64,000 bases of DNA from Desertivirga arenae (GTDB lineage Bacteria; Bacteroidota; Bacteroidia; Sphingobacteriales; Sphingobacteriaceae), in NCBI RefSeq assembly GCF_017355785.1, contig NZ_JAFEWE010000003.1:62001-126000 (forward strand), in the 5' to 3' direction. Both the position numbers and the translations under genes were made by a program. The notes beneath the pieces are model-generated. The model did no database searches and was not told where the DNA came from. It worked only from the letters and a program-made list of their open reading frames with translations. Below are positions 50,886-60,954 of the stretch, in pieces. Positions within the stretch are counted from its first letter, which is position 1, and the number at the start of each line of letters is the position of its first letter.

Positions 50886-52325
50886 ATGAGTTTAAGAGAG
50901 AAAACGGTATCAGGCATATCATGGTCTTTGGCCGAGCAGTTCGGCAGTAAAATAGTTGGCTTCGTTATATCCATTATTCTGGCAAGATTACTGCTTCCAG
51001 AACAATTTGGTCTGATTGCAATGCTTTCCATTTTTATTTCCATTGGAAACTCTCTGATGGACAGCGGACTAACATCTTCCCTAATCAGGACAAACGACGC
51101 AAACCAAAGGGACTATTCGACAATTTTTTTCTTCAATCTTATTGGAAGCGTCCTCATTTATTCGATTATATATATAGCTGCACCTTTGATATCCGGCTTT
51201 TATAAACAGTCTTTATTAACCAATATTATCCGGGTTTATAGTATATCCTTTATAATCAACGCATTCTTTTCCATCCAAAGTACGCGATTGACTAAAGAAA
51301 TGAACTTCAAGGCACAAACGGCTATCAAAGTACCATCTTCAATTGTCGGTGGAATTTCAGGAATAGTAATGGCAAAAATGGGACTAGGAGTGTGGAGCCT
51401 GGTGGCCATGTATCTCTTAAACTCGTTTTGCTCAACCCTGTTGCATTGGATCTACTCCGATTGGAGGCCCAGCTTTTTATTCGACCGTAACAGCTTTAAA
51501 AGACACTTCTTTTTCGGTTATAAAATGACTATTTCCGGTCTACTAGAAACGCTCTATCAAAATATTTATGTTGTTATTATCGGAAAGAACTATCCGGCAT
51601 CTCAATTGGGTTTTTATTCCAGGGCAGACACCATAAGTCAACTCCCTATTAGCAATATATCCATTGCCATCAATAAAGTCACTTATCCGGTTCTGGCCAA
51701 GATTTCAGACGACAGTTCAAAATTGAAAGAGGTTTATCGCCAATTGCTTCAACAGATAATATTTTGCAACACACCAATCTTGATTTGTCTATCTGTGATT
51801 GCAGAGCCCTTATTCAGGTTTCTTTTAACGGAAAAATGGCTTACAGCCGTTCCGTATTTTCAGATACTCTGCCTGGCCGGCATATCTTATCCACTTCACT
51901 CATACAATCTAAATATATTAAAGGTAAAAGGCCGTAGTGATCTTTTACTTCAATTGGAATTAGTAAAAAAAGTAATAAGCATAGTCGGAATTATATGCGT
52001 AATCCCTTATGGAGTTTTGGGTTTACTGTATTTTCAGCTTGCATTCAGTTTCGTAAGCTACCTTATAAACTCCTTTTACAGTGGTAAGATTATTAATTAT
52101 CCTGTGAAAGAACAAGTGGCAGATGTTTACCCATCACTACTCCTTGCCTCAATTGCCGGGTACATCTGCTATTTGTTCGATTTTTACCTGAGCTACTATC
52201 AGGTAGTAGATCTTGCAAGAATAATAATTAGCTCATTCATATATTTTGCAGCCTACCTGGGCGCAAGTTACCTGCTAAAACTAACAGCAATAACCAATCT
52301 AAAGCATCTAATCCTACGAAAATGA
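50886..52325 (+). CDS. Polysaccharide flippase (Wzx/MOP family)
   Basis: 479 residues with about 12-14 membrane helices. The N terminus (REKTVSGISWSLAEQFGSKIVGFVISIILARLLLPEQFGLIAM) is typical of the WzxC-like polysaccharide exporters in the MOP superfamily. It flips lipid-linked repeat units across the inner membrane. The presence of both a flippase and a polymerase indicates a Wzx/Wzy route. Its stop overlaps the start of the next gene by 4 bp. Confidence 0.92.
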   Translation: MSLREKTVSGISWSLAEQFGSKIVGFVISIILARLLLPEQFGLIAMLSIFISIGNSLMDSGLTSSLIRTNDANQRDYSTIFFFNLIGSVLIYSIIYIAAPLISGFYKQSLLTNIIRVYSISFIINAFFSIQSTRLTKEMNFKAQTAIKVPSSIVGGISGIVMAKMGLGVWSLVAMYLLNSFCSTLLHWIYSDWRPSFLFDRNSFKRHFFFGYKMTISGLLETLYQNIYVVIIGKNYPASQLGFYSRADTISQLPISNISIAINKVTYPVLAKISDDSSKLKEVYRQLLQQIIFCNTPILICLSVIAEPLFRFLLTEKWLTAVPYFQILCLAGISYPLHSYNLNILKVKGRSDLLLQLELVKKVISIVGIICVIPYGVLGLLYFQLAFSFVSYLINSFYSGKIINYPVKEQVADVYPSLLLASIAGYICYLFDFYLSYYQVVDLARIIISSFIYFAAYLGASYLLKLTAITNLKHLILRK

Positions 52326-53488
52326 TCCCTGTAACAAAACCCTACCTTCCTGACCTAAAGGAATTTGATGAGTATATCGCTAGTATTTGGGAACGTCAAT
52401 GGCTAACTAATAATGGACCATTGGTAAACGAACTTGAAATACGACTTAAGGAGTATCTGAATGTTAATCATATGCTTTACGTCTCAAATGGAACGATTGC
52501 ATTACAGATAGCAATTAAAGCTCTTGGTCTTAAAGGCGAAATCATTACTACTCCCTTTTCATTCATTGCTACAACAAGCAGTATCGTTTGGGAAGGATGC
52601 GAACCAGTTTTTGTTGATATCGAAGCAGACACTTTTAACATAGACCCATTAAAAATAGAAGAGGCTATTACTCCAAAAACATCAGCTATTCTGGCTACAC
52701 ATGTTTTTGGGAATCCATGTAAAGTTGAAGCGATACAAAGGATAGCAAACAAGTATGGATTAAAGGTGATTTATGATGCTGCCCATTGCTTTGGCACAAA
52801 ATATAAAGGCCGGTCAGTCTATGAGTACGGCGACATAAGCACAACCAGTTTCCACGCAACAAAACTGTTCCATACAATTGAAGGAGGCGCCGTTTTTACC
52901 CAGAACCCAGACCTTTTAAAAAGGATGGTGTACATGAGGAACTTCGGCCACCACGGACCAGAAGAATTTGTTGAAGTAGGAATCAATGGCAAGAATTGCG
53001 AACTCCATGCTGCCATGGGACTATGCAATCTTAATCATGCTGATGAGATCCTTGCAAAGAGAAAACTTCTCTACGAATATTATCTTAAAAGACTAGCTAA
53101 CGTTAAATGCTCATTCCAGCAACTGGAAGCTAACCAAATATATAATTACGCTTATTTCCCTGTTGTTTTTGAGAGTGAAGAGCTGATGCTTAATTGCATG
53201 AATGAACTAAAGAATGAGAAAGTATTTTGCAGAAGGTATTTCTATCCTTCCCTGGCAAGCTTACCTTTTCTTGATAAAACAGAAATGCCTGTTTGCGATA
53301 GTATTGTAAATAGGATCCTCTGCTTGCCATTGTATCATACTTTAACCACTGTAGATCTTGACATGATCTGCCGCATTATACTGCGCGTTCAGAACTACAG
53401 CGAGCCAAAGGTATTCTCCGCAGAACAACAAGAGCAGATTATGATTGAAAAACAAATTGATGACCTGCTTCGCGACTTTAGAGTATAA
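52322..53488 (+). CDS. DegT/DnrJ/EryC1 PLP-dependent sugar aminotransferase
   Basis: 388 residues. The catalytic Lys is in SFHATKLFHTIEGGAVF and the PLP Asp in VIYDAAHCFG. The N terminus IPVTKPYLPDLKEFDEYI ... QWLTNNGPLVNELE matches the VioA/FdtB-like group that aminates dTDP- or UDP-keto-sugars. The product would be an amino-deoxy sugar for the polymer. The nucleotide-sugar synthesis genes it needs are not in the window. Overlaps the flippase gene by 4 bp. Confidence 0.9.
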   Translation: MIPVTKPYLPDLKEFDEYIASIWERQWLTNNGPLVNELEIRLKEYLNVNHMLYVSNGTIALQIAIKALGLKGEIITTPFSFIATTSSIVWEGCEPVFVDIEADTFNIDPLKIEEAITPKTSAILATHVFGNPCKVEAIQRIANKYGLKVIYDAAHCFGTKYKGRSVYEYGDISTTSFHATKLFHTIEGGAVFTQNPDLLKRMVYMRNFGHHGPEEFVEVGINGKNCELHAAMGLCNLNHADEILAKRKLLYEYYLKRLANVKCSFQQLEANQIYNYAYFPVVFESEELMLNCMNELKNEKVFCRRYFYPSLASLPFLDKTEMPVCDSIVNRILCLPLYHTLTTVDLDMICRIILRVQNYSEPKVFSAEQQEQIMIEKQIDDLLRDFRV

Positions 53489-53531
53489 GTTCAAACCCTT
53501 TCGATAATTCCATAACAATACTGTAAAACCT

Positions 53532-54395
53532 ATGAAAGACGATCAAAATCAGATCACCCTTAGTGTCTGTTGCATTACTTATAATCATGAAAAATATATC
53601 GCCGAATGCATCGAAAGCTTGGTTGAGCAAAAAACAACGTTCAACTATGAGGTTGTAATAGGAGAGGACTGTTCCACCGATAATACGAGGCAGATCATCC
53701 AGTCTTACTGTGAAAAATACCCTGACAAGATCAAACTAATCACTTCAAATAAAAATGTTGGGGCCGTAAATAATCAGGTACGGGTACTAAAAGCTCTAAA
53801 AGGCAAATACATTGCAATGTGCGATGGGGATGACTTTTGGACAGATCCAGATAAGCTTCAAAAACAGGTAGACTTTCTTGAAAGTAACACTGATGTCGTT
53901 ATTTGCTGCACCTATTCCCGGGTAATCGATGATGATGACAATCTCGTATATGAACCATCAGGAAACCGACCGTTTGAATACAATTATCAGGACCTCCTGG
54001 AAGGGAAGAGAGAAGAAACCCGCATTAGCTCCGCGGTGATTAGAAATACTACTATTTTTAGGCAGATGTTGGAGAATGACTGGTATTATAAGTCTTACGG
54101 TACCGATGTATTAATCAAGCTTTATATGACCGGGCATACGGGGGGTAAGATCTATGTTATTCCGGAAATAACAAGCTGTTACAGACTTCATCTTGGAGGA
54201 ATTTATAGTATGGTTAATCCTAAAGCCAGGAAAAGGAAACTTCTTAACGACTTTAATATTCTTGTGAACCATTTTCCATACGACAGCCAGCAGAAAAAGC
54301 AACTTCTAAGGAAATACTTACGTGAATTTTTTGTATTTGAATTAAAGGACTCAAAGGTCAGAAAGGCCCTAGCGACAATATCGAGTTTAATCTAA
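53532..54395 (+). CDS. GT2 family glycosyltransferase
   Basis: 287 residues, GT-A fold. The N-terminal LSVCCITYNHEKYIAECIESLVEQKTTFNYEVVIGEDCSTDNT and the metal-binding DGDDFW (about residue 98) are typical of GT2 enzymes. It adds one sugar to the lipid-linked repeat unit on the cytoplasmic face. The donor and linkage are not predictable. The start context AAAACCTATG resembles others in the locus. Confidence 0.9.
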   Translation: MKDDQNQITLSVCCITYNHEKYIAECIESLVEQKTTFNYEVVIGEDCSTDNTRQIIQSYCEKYPDKIKLITSNKNVGAVNNQVRVLKALKGKYIAMCDGDDFWTDPDKLQKQVDFLESNTDVVICCTYSRVIDDDDNLVYEPSGNRPFEYNYQDLLEGKREETRISSAVIRNTTIFRQMLENDWYYKSYGTDVLIKLYMTGHTGGKIYVIPEITSCYRLHLGGIYSMVNPKARKRKLLNDFNILVNHFPYDSQQKKQLLRKYLREFFVFELKDSKVRKALATISSLI

Positions 54396-54415
54396 AATCC
54401 CAATAACACCTTGTT

Positions 54416-55516
54416 ATGAAAACGAAGCTAGTATTCGTGGTTAGCTCACTACGAGGGGGTGGGGCAGAGCGTGTAGTGAGTACCCTTTGCAATTGCTTAA
54501 GTAAAGGCACATTTCAGGTTACTATAATTTGCTTGATAAAAACTGAACATGCATACAGAATATCTGAGAATGTGAAAGTAGTTCAGTTGGTTGAGAGGAA
54601 GTTTGATACAAAAATATTCTTTCGTTGCTTGTATGCAATCCTAACGCTTACAAGACTAATCCTTACCCTTATAAAAGAGAATCCAAAATGTGCAATATCT
54701 TTTATGACTACAGCAAACTTGTGGACCGGGCTTACCTGTTGGCTAGTGAATGTTCCCTATTTTGTGTCTGAACGAATAACTCCCGATTATACTATCCATC
54801 AATTTAACAGATTTGTTAAGTGGTTCTCGTATCAGGTATATAGAAAATCAAAAGCTATTGTTATTCCCGCAAAAGGCATTGAAGACTGTTTTAAAAAGTA
54901 TAAAGCTTTCGAAAAAGTAACTAATTTCCAAACCATACATAATCCCGTAGGCAGGTTGGGACCAGGTTCTCAAACTCCAATTTATGATCGGCAATTTATC
55001 CTCGGGGTTGGACGACTTGATCCTCAAAAAGGATTTGACTTATTAATCGATGCCTACTTTAAGTTGCAACCGGTTCACCTGGATCTTTTAATATCAGGTG
55101 ATGGCCCCGAAAGAACAGCGTTACAAGATAAGATTAGAAGGTATGGCTTAGAAAGTAGGATAAAGCTTATTGGCTTCAAGAATAATATCAGCAGTTATTA
55201 TCAACAAGCTGAAATGTTTGTCCTATCGTCAAGAAACGAGGGCTATCCGAATGCGCTTGTTGAAGCTATGAGTTTTGGTTGTCCCGTTGTAGCTGCAAAT
55301 TGCGAGTTTGGACCATCTGAAATAGTAATAAATGAAAAGAATGGCCTGCTAGTGAGACCAGAAAGTTCTTCGGCTCTACTTAAAGGAATCGAGAGATTGA
55401 TTAATGACCCAATATTAAAATATAGAATTTCTCAGAACGCCATCATGATCAACGAAACTAACTCGCTTGATGCTATTTCTAAAAAGTGGACAAATTTAAT
55501 CCTCAGTCATGTTTAA
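54416..55516 (+). CDS. GT4 family glycosyltransferase
   Basis: 366 residues, GT-B fold. The N-terminal domain opens with the glycine-rich LRGGGAERVVSTL. The C-terminal domain has VGRLDPQKGFDLLIDAY, SGDGPERTALQDKI and the E-x7-E element SRNEGYPNALVEAMSFGCPVV of GT4 enzymes. It assembles the repeat unit. Its stop overlaps the polymerase gene start by 8 bp. Confidence 0.92.
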   Translation: MKTKLVFVVSSLRGGGAERVVSTLCNCLSKGTFQVTIICLIKTEHAYRISENVKVVQLVERKFDTKIFFRCLYAILTLTRLILTLIKENPKCAISFMTTANLWTGLTCWLVNVPYFVSERITPDYTIHQFNRFVKWFSYQVYRKSKAIVIPAKGIEDCFKKYKAFEKVTNFQTIHNPVGRLGPGSQTPIYDRQFILGVGRLDPQKGFDLLIDAYFKLQPVHLDLLISGDGPERTALQDKIRRYGLESRIKLIGFKNNISSYYQQAEMFVLSSRNEGYPNALVEAMSFGCPVVAANCEFGPSEIVINEKNGLLVRPESSSALLKGIERLINDPILKYRISQNAIMINETNSLDAISKKWTNLILSHV

Positions 55517-56714
55517 GAAATTTCTCATTCCCCTGTTGATGTTTCTGTATCTCTACACTTTGACATTCAATATCTTTATGACTAATCTCATAAGAATTCC
55601 TTCCCCCATAGCGTTTGCCTTACCTTTGGTTTTTCTTTTCCGGCAGAAGGATTACAAGTTTATATACATACGGGAGACTTTTGTTTTTCTCATTACAGCA
55701 ATGCTTTTACACTTGTTTGCATTGGAAAGTGTAAAAGCATTTAGCGTCTTCATGATAATCACCGTTTCTTGCTCGCTATATTTTAACTACTTCATTGGAG
55801 AGAGTAAAGAGAGATTGAAATTATCAATACGGATTTTCTTTGCGCTACTAGTCTTATCCGCATTAATAATGGTGGCAAACCATGTCGAACCAGCAAAGAT
55901 CATTGTCCTTCGTTCCCTTCTTGTTGGAGAACCCGTACAACAATCACCGTCAGGCATAACACCCTGGATATTTTCATTTGGATTTCAAATTGCAGCTTTA
56001 ACAACTTTTGCGGTAGTAGCATCTGCTGTATATAAAAGGGCAATACTATTTCAGGCAATAGTTTTTACCTCGGCGTTAACACTTCTTCTTCTAGGGATGA
56101 ATAGATCGGCATTTCTAGTATTTGCTTTAGCTGTGGGGCTATTCTGGTTACTCTACTTCCGGTTCAAAACTGTTTTAATAATTGGCTCGCTACTGTGCAT
56201 TGCTGTTGTATTAAAATCTGAAATTGCAGCACTGTCAACTGGTAGACAACAGAATATTCTAGCCAAGAATAGTAACAAGATAAACGAAAACCGTTCGTCT
56301 CTAACGATAGAAAATTTGAAAATAATAGAAGACTACCCTTTAGGAATTGCTTTCTCTGGCAAAACCTGGAACCAGGTAGCTATACATAACCCGGCATTTC
56401 GGATAGGAGAGACTGGGCTGGTCACTTCCCATAACGGCTATTTAATGTTTATTACATATTTAGGAATTGTAATTGGAAGTCTGTTGTTATTCCTCATCTA
56501 TCAGAACGTTTTTAAGATATTTATTAAGGTGATAAAAGGCTTAAAAGATCCAGACAACGCTTTGTTGGCAGCTCTTTGCTTTTCGCTAATGGCCATATCT
56601 GTAAATTCATGTTTTCATAACGAATCCCTTCTCGCAGGAAGTGGACCTATTCTTTTCTTATACTTCAGCGTTTTGCACCTATCAAAAATTCAGAGCAATG
56701 AGGCTCTGGTCTGA
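55509..56714 (+). CDS. O-antigen polymerase-like membrane protein (Wzy)
   Basis: 401 residues with about ten to twelve hydrophobic helices and a larger extracytoplasmic loop around 250-310 (ALSTGRQQNILAKNSNKINENRSSLTIENLKIIEDYPLGIAFSG) that contains the NR and H/G-rich stretch often seen in Wzy/ligase proteins (TSHNGYLMFITYLG). Sequence conservation in this class is poor, so the call rests on topology, that motif and context. It would join repeat units in the periplasm. Confidence 0.8.
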   Translation: MFKKFLIPLLMFLYLYTLTFNIFMTNLIRIPSPIAFALPLVFLFRQKDYKFIYIRETFVFLITAMLLHLFALESVKAFSVFMIITVSCSLYFNYFIGESKERLKLSIRIFFALLVLSALIMVANHVEPAKIIVLRSLLVGEPVQQSPSGITPWIFSFGFQIAALTTFAVVASAVYKRAILFQAIVFTSALTLLLLGMNRSAFLVFALAVGLFWLLYFRFKTVLIIGSLLCIAVVLKSEIAALSTGRQQNILAKNSNKINENRSSLTIENLKIIEDYPLGIAFSGKTWNQVAIHNPAFRIGETGLVTSHNGYLMFITYLGIVIGSLLLFLIYQNVFKIFIKVIKGLKDPDNALLAALCFSLMAISVNSCFHNESLLAGSGPILFLYFSVLHLSKIQSNEALV

Positions 56715-56814
56715 AAGACCTGATAATAATTAACGATTTTCTAACGAGGGCATATTGATAATCCGTGGATCTAAACAAGGAACACGAGTGATATATACCT
56801 ATAAAAAGACTAAA

Positions 56815-58086
56815 ATGATGAAGATTCCCTTTTCTCCCCCGTTTATTGACAAACATGTTATAGATGAAGTTGTAGACACGTTGCAATCAAATTGGATTAC
56901 AACAGGACCTAAAGTGAAACAGCTTGAGCTGGAGATGACCAAACTAACAAAAACACAAGCGGCAGTTTGTGTAAATTCGTGGTCTTCAGGTGCTTGTTTA
57001 ACGCTGAAATGGTTCGGATTGAAAGAAGGCGATGAAGTAATTTTGCCAGCTTATACATACTGCGCCACTGCACTAAGTGTAATTCATTGCGGTGCAAAGC
57101 CGGTAATTGTTGACATCCTTGATGACTTAACTATCGATCCTGAGGAAGTAAAAAAAGCTATAACTCCCCGTACGAAAGCAATCATTGCAGTAGATATAGC
57201 CGGCTTACCATGCAACTATGGGGCTTTAAGGTCTATCATACAATCACCGGAAGTCAAGAAACTATTTAATCCAGAAACAGAGAAACAGTGGCGTTTAGGA
57301 CGAATCTTATTAATTGCTGATGCTGCACATTCTATTGGGGCTAAGGTAGATGGATTACCAGCCTCTTTGCAGTCAGATATTAGTATCTTCTCTTTTCACG
57401 CTGTCAAAAACCTTACAACAGCAGAAGGCGGATGCGTTTGCTTAAATCTCCCTTGTCATTTTAATATCGAAGAAGAATATCGCTTTTTAAAAGTTTTTTC
57501 ATTAAACGGTCAAAACAAAGATGCTTTTACTAAGAATAATGGTGGCGGTTGGCGGTATGATGTTTTGTACGCTGGTTTAAAAATTAATATGCCCGATATC
57601 TGTGCGGCAATAGGTCTAGCACAAATCAGGCAATACGAAAACTTTCTTTTTGAGCTACGAAAAATCATTGCGCATAGATACAACGATGCATTCAAAAACA
57701 GGGACTGGTATATTCAACCAATACTTTCGGACAAAAAAAGAGAAAGTTCCTACCACATTTTCCCATTAAGAATAATAAATGTGAGCGAACAGCAGAGAGA
57801 CAGTATTATTCAACGAATAATGGATAAAGGAATAGTGGTCAATGTTCACTTTATACCCCTGCCAATGTTATCCATATTTAAAAGTCTGGGTTATTTGATG
57901 GAGGATTGTCCCAATGCCTATCTCCAATACTCTTGTGAAATTTCCCTTCCTATCTACCCTCAACTAAAAGGAGAAGAAATTAATTTTATTATCAACACCG
58001 TAATTGAGGAAGTAGAAAGGGAATTCGAGATGGAAAAAATCTCAAACCCTGCTTATCTGACAAAAAACTATGAAAAGAGTATTTGA
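56815..58086 (+). CDS. DegT/DnrJ/EryC1 PLP-dependent sugar aminotransferase (second)
   Basis: 423 residues from the ATG at 56815, with another ATG at 56818; the frame opens at a TTG at 56755 but MKIPFSPPFIDKHVIDEVV is the normal family start. The catalytic Lys is in FSFHAVKNLTTAEGGCV and the PLP Asp in LIADAAHSIGA. The pattern SNWITTGPKVKQLE matches aminotransferases making UDP- or GDP-4-amino sugars. With the other aminotransferase it suggests two different amino sugars, or two steps of one. It overlaps the sugar transferase gene by 17 bp. Confidence 0.9.
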   Translation: MMKIPFSPPFIDKHVIDEVVDTLQSNWITTGPKVKQLELEMTKLTKTQAAVCVNSWSSGACLTLKWFGLKEGDEVILPAYTYCATALSVIHCGAKPVIVDILDDLTIDPEEVKKAITPRTKAIIAVDIAGLPCNYGALRSIIQSPEVKKLFNPETEKQWRLGRILLIADAAHSIGAKVDGLPASLQSDISIFSFHAVKNLTTAEGGCVCLNLPCHFNIEEEYRFLKVFSLNGQNKDAFTKNNGGGWRYDVLYAGLKINMPDICAAIGLAQIRQYENFLFELRKIIAHRYNDAFKNRDWYIQPILSDKKRESSYHIFPLRIINVSEQQRDSIIQRIMDKGIVVNVHFIPLPMLSIFKSLGYLMEDCPNAYLQYSCEISLPIYPQLKGEEINFIINTVIEEVEREFEMEKISNPAYLTKNYEKSI

Positions 58087-58663
58087 TCTAATAGCATCAG
58101 GCTTTGCTCTCCTGCTTCTTTCACCAATTTTAATTGTTATAGCAATCATAATTATTGCTGATTCAAAAGGGCCAGTGATTTTTAAGCAGACGCGGGTTGG
58201 CCAACATGGAAATGATTTTAAGCTTCTTAAATTCCGTACCATGCGGGTTAACAACTCTGATAAGATTCAAATCACAATCGGAAGCCGCGACAACAGAATC
58301 ACTAAAGCGGGATACTGGTTACGGAAGTACAAGATTGACGAATTACCTCAATTATTTAATATTCTTAAGGGGGAGATGAGCATTGTCGGTCCCAGACCAG
58401 AGGTTAGGAAGTATGTTAATCTTTACAACGATGAACAACAAAGGGTGCTCATGGTAAAACCTGGATTAACGGATTGGGCTTCCATTGAATTCAGAAATGA
58501 AAGTGATCTTCTTGCTAAATCCTCAGATCCAGAAAGCTTTTATATAAAAGAAATTATCCCGGCCAAGCTATTAAAAAACTTAAGCTACATCGAAAAGAAC
58601 AATCTGTGGATAGATTTCACGATCATATTAATGACAATAAAAAAGATCATGTTCGTCCGATAG
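58070..58663 (+). CDS. Initiating sugar-phosphate transferase (PglC-type, small)
   Basis: 197 residues: one membrane-associated re-entrant helix (KRVFDLIASGFALLLLSPILIVIAIIII), then the conserved catalytic core with GPVIFKQTRVGQHGNDFKLLKFRTM, the Asp-Glu in YKIDELPQLFNILKGEMSIVGPRPE and GLTDWASI. It moves a sugar phosphate from UDP-sugar to undecaprenyl phosphate, the first step of repeat-unit synthesis. It lacks the N-terminal membrane domain of WbaP/WcaJ-type enzymes. Confidence 0.93.
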   Translation: MKRVFDLIASGFALLLLSPILIVIAIIIIADSKGPVIFKQTRVGQHGNDFKLLKFRTMRVNNSDKIQITIGSRDNRITKAGYWLRKYKIDELPQLFNILKGEMSIVGPRPEVRKYVNLYNDEQQRVLMVKPGLTDWASIEFRNESDLLAKSSDPESFYIKEIIPAKLLKNLSYIEKNNLWIDFTIILMTIKKIMFVR

Positions 58664-58672
58664 CATTAGACG

Positions 58673-59737
58673 ATGAAAAAACTTTACTTTTTAGATTGGC
58701 CTGACTATAAATACAAGTCAGATAGCCACCCATTATATCGTTGGAAAAAAAAATTAAAAGACCATGGTATTGATGTCCGCTTTTGCTATGATCATACTAA
58801 AAAGGAGCTTAAAAATATAGATTATCTTTTTATTCATTCCCGTTACTTCGATAAAGGTTGGCAAAATATCGCTTTCCGTAGTTCCCAGAACGAAGCGTCC
58901 TTGATGAATTACTTAACCGAAATGAAAAGGTACGTTGGCAAATTGATTTGGTTTGATACAGCAGATTCGACTGGCTCTTCCGATTTTCCGATCATACACC
59001 TCGTGGATGCTTTTGTGAAAAAGCAACTTCACAAAGATCTGAATATCTACTGCAAACCTGAGAAATTGAGAACCTGGATTGAAACTAGTGCTTCTGATAA
59101 AGAAAACACTTTCGATCCATGTCATCCGCTTCAATTATATAAGATAAAGCTCGGATGGAATATCGGATTGAAGGATTATAGATATTTCGGCTATAAAATG
59201 AATAGATTAAGTAATTACCTAAGCTATTCAATTTACCCTAATAAATATCATCCAGTTGATATTGATAGAACGTTTGACCTGACTTTTCGTGGCTCTATCC
59301 CTAAAAGCAATGGCAGCGAAATAGCCAGGCAACGCACTTTCGTTATGGAACTAATTAATTCTATAGAGAGAAATAAGTTGACTGGGCTTCCGGTAAGTAA
59401 AAAACGCTATCTGAAAGAGTTACGACAATCGAAAATCTGCATAAGTCCATTTGGTTGGGGAGAGATTTGCTATCGGGATTTCGAAAGTTTCATTTCGGGT
59501 TCGCTATTAATTAAACCAAGAATGGACCATTTAATAACCTATCCAAATGTATATAAAGAGAACGAAACTTATTTGCCCGTATCATGGAAATTAAATGACC
59601 TCCAACCATTAGTGGAATATTCTCTTGATCACTATAAAGACATAAAAAAAATAGCCCAAAATGGGCAAGAACTTTATCGAAAAACCGTAGCAGACGGCGA
59701 GGCATTTGTAACATTGATAAAAAACATACTCAATTAA
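58673..59737 (+). CDS. Putative glycosyltransferase, unassigned family
   Basis: 354 residues, no membrane helix. I do not recognise the family with certainty. The C-terminal block (SKICISPFGWGEICYRDFESFISGSLLIKPRMDHLITYPNVY) resembles the sugar-nucleotide-binding half of spore-coat or exostosin-like GT-B enzymes, where E-x-C/Y-R-D-F-E is conserved. The N-terminal half starts KKLYFLDWPDYKYKSDSHP and lacks a clear glycine-rich loop. It lies between the sugar transferase and a GT4 gene, so a role in repeat-unit assembly is likely. It could also be a polymer-modifying enzyme. Confidence 0.7.
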   Translation: MKKLYFLDWPDYKYKSDSHPLYRWKKKLKDHGIDVRFCYDHTKKELKNIDYLFIHSRYFDKGWQNIAFRSSQNEASLMNYLTEMKRYVGKLIWFDTADSTGSSDFPIIHLVDAFVKKQLHKDLNIYCKPEKLRTWIETSASDKENTFDPCHPLQLYKIKLGWNIGLKDYRYFGYKMNRLSNYLSYSIYPNKYHPVDIDRTFDLTFRGSIPKSNGSEIARQRTFVMELINSIERNKLTGLPVSKKRYLKELRQSKICISPFGWGEICYRDFESFISGSLLIKPRMDHLITYPNVYKENETYLPVSWKLNDLQPLVEYSLDHYKDIKKIAQNGQELYRKTVADGEAFVTLIKNILN

Positions 59738-59786
59738 GGGGACTAACCAATTTATCTCTCCAAACACCATAATTATTATTATATCT

Positions 59787-60896
59787 ATGAAATGCAAAGT
59801 TTGGTTCATGATGAGCCATGCAAGGGCAGGCGGTGCAGAAAGAGTATACTGGATTCTTTCGCAATACTTCGACAAATCTAAATTTGAAGTAAGTTTAGTA
59901 CTTCTTGACGCTTCTCGCCCTTTCTTCTCTACTAATTTAAAGGATGTTTCGATTATCTATCTTAAATCTCAAAGGGCTTCGAAGGCGTTTTTCAAATTAT
60001 GTAAGTTAATTAAAGAAGAGAGACCTTCCGCCATATTTTCAAACGGCTCACATTTAAATATTTTAATGGCTATGGTTTCGGTATTTGCCCCTATACCTTT
60101 ATTAATAGGAAGAGAGGCTAACGTTCCCGAAGAACATGCAAAGCAAGGATCCTTTAAAGACTTTTTCTGGGATAAATTCCTTTCTCTGGCTTATAAAAGA
60201 ATAGGGTGGGGAATATGTCAATCCGAAGAAATCAAACGGTCCCTTTCCCGGAAATACAGGATCCCTTCGAAGAAACTGACCATTATTCCAAATCCGGTAC
60301 TTGCAACACCTATCAGGAGATCAAGTGGAGGTTTAAATGGACGAAAACTAATAGCAGTGGGGCGGCTATCTACCGAAAAAGGACTTTTCCGCCTGATCGA
60401 TATAATAAAGAATTTACCAGAAGAATATACCCTGAGTATTGCTGGAGATGGGCCTCTGAAAGACTCTTTGCAAAAAAAGATAAAAGAACTAAATCTTGAA
60501 GATCGGATAACGTTACTGGGAATGATAAAGAATGTACAGCAAGTGATCTCTGAACATGATGTCTTAGTTCTACCTTCATTTTCAGAAGGATTTCCTAATG
60601 TTGTACTAGAAGCTCTTTCTGTTGGCGTACCAGTTGTCAGTTTTAAAGTTAGTGGAATCTCTGCTATGATAGAACATGGTTTTAACGGCTATGTCGTTAG
60701 TCAAAACGACTTAGAGGGTTTTAAGAAAAAGATCATACTTGCCATTGAAAATGATTGGGATATTCAATCAATTAAAGCAGATGTTAGTGCAAAATTCGGT
60801 GTACATAAAGTCGTCAAGATGTACGAAAGTCTTGTACCCACCGCCTTAAACGGCCTTCCGTTAAGCCCAAAAATCGCCGCTGAATGGCGCGATTGA
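59787..60896 (+). CDS. GT4 family glycosyltransferase
   Basis: 369 residues of GT-B fold. Glycine-rich start SHARAGGAERVYWILSQY; C-terminal motifs VGRLSTEKGLFRLIDII, AGDGPLKDSLQKKI and the E-x7-E region SFSEGFPNVVLEALSVGVPVV. The donor is unknown. About 50 bp follow the upstream gene, and the gap to the asnB-like gene is 58 bp. Confidence 0.92.
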   Translation: MKCKVWFMMSHARAGGAERVYWILSQYFDKSKFEVSLVLLDASRPFFSTNLKDVSIIYLKSQRASKAFFKLCKLIKEERPSAIFSNGSHLNILMAMVSVFAPIPLLIGREANVPEEHAKQGSFKDFFWDKFLSLAYKRIGWGICQSEEIKRSLSRKYRIPSKKLTIIPNPVLATPIRRSSGGLNGRKLIAVGRLSTEKGLFRLIDIIKNLPEEYTLSIAGDGPLKDSLQKKIKELNLEDRITLLGMIKNVQQVISEHDVLVLPSFSEGFPNVVLEALSVGVPVVSFKVSGISAMIEHGFNGYVVSQNDLEGFKKKIILAIENDWDIQSIKADVSAKFGVHKVVKMYESLVPTALNGLPLSPKIAAEWRD

Positions 60897-60954
60897 TTTT
60901 CCACCCGTTTCAACTTATTAGTTCTACTATAAAATTCACCTACCTATAAATCCT

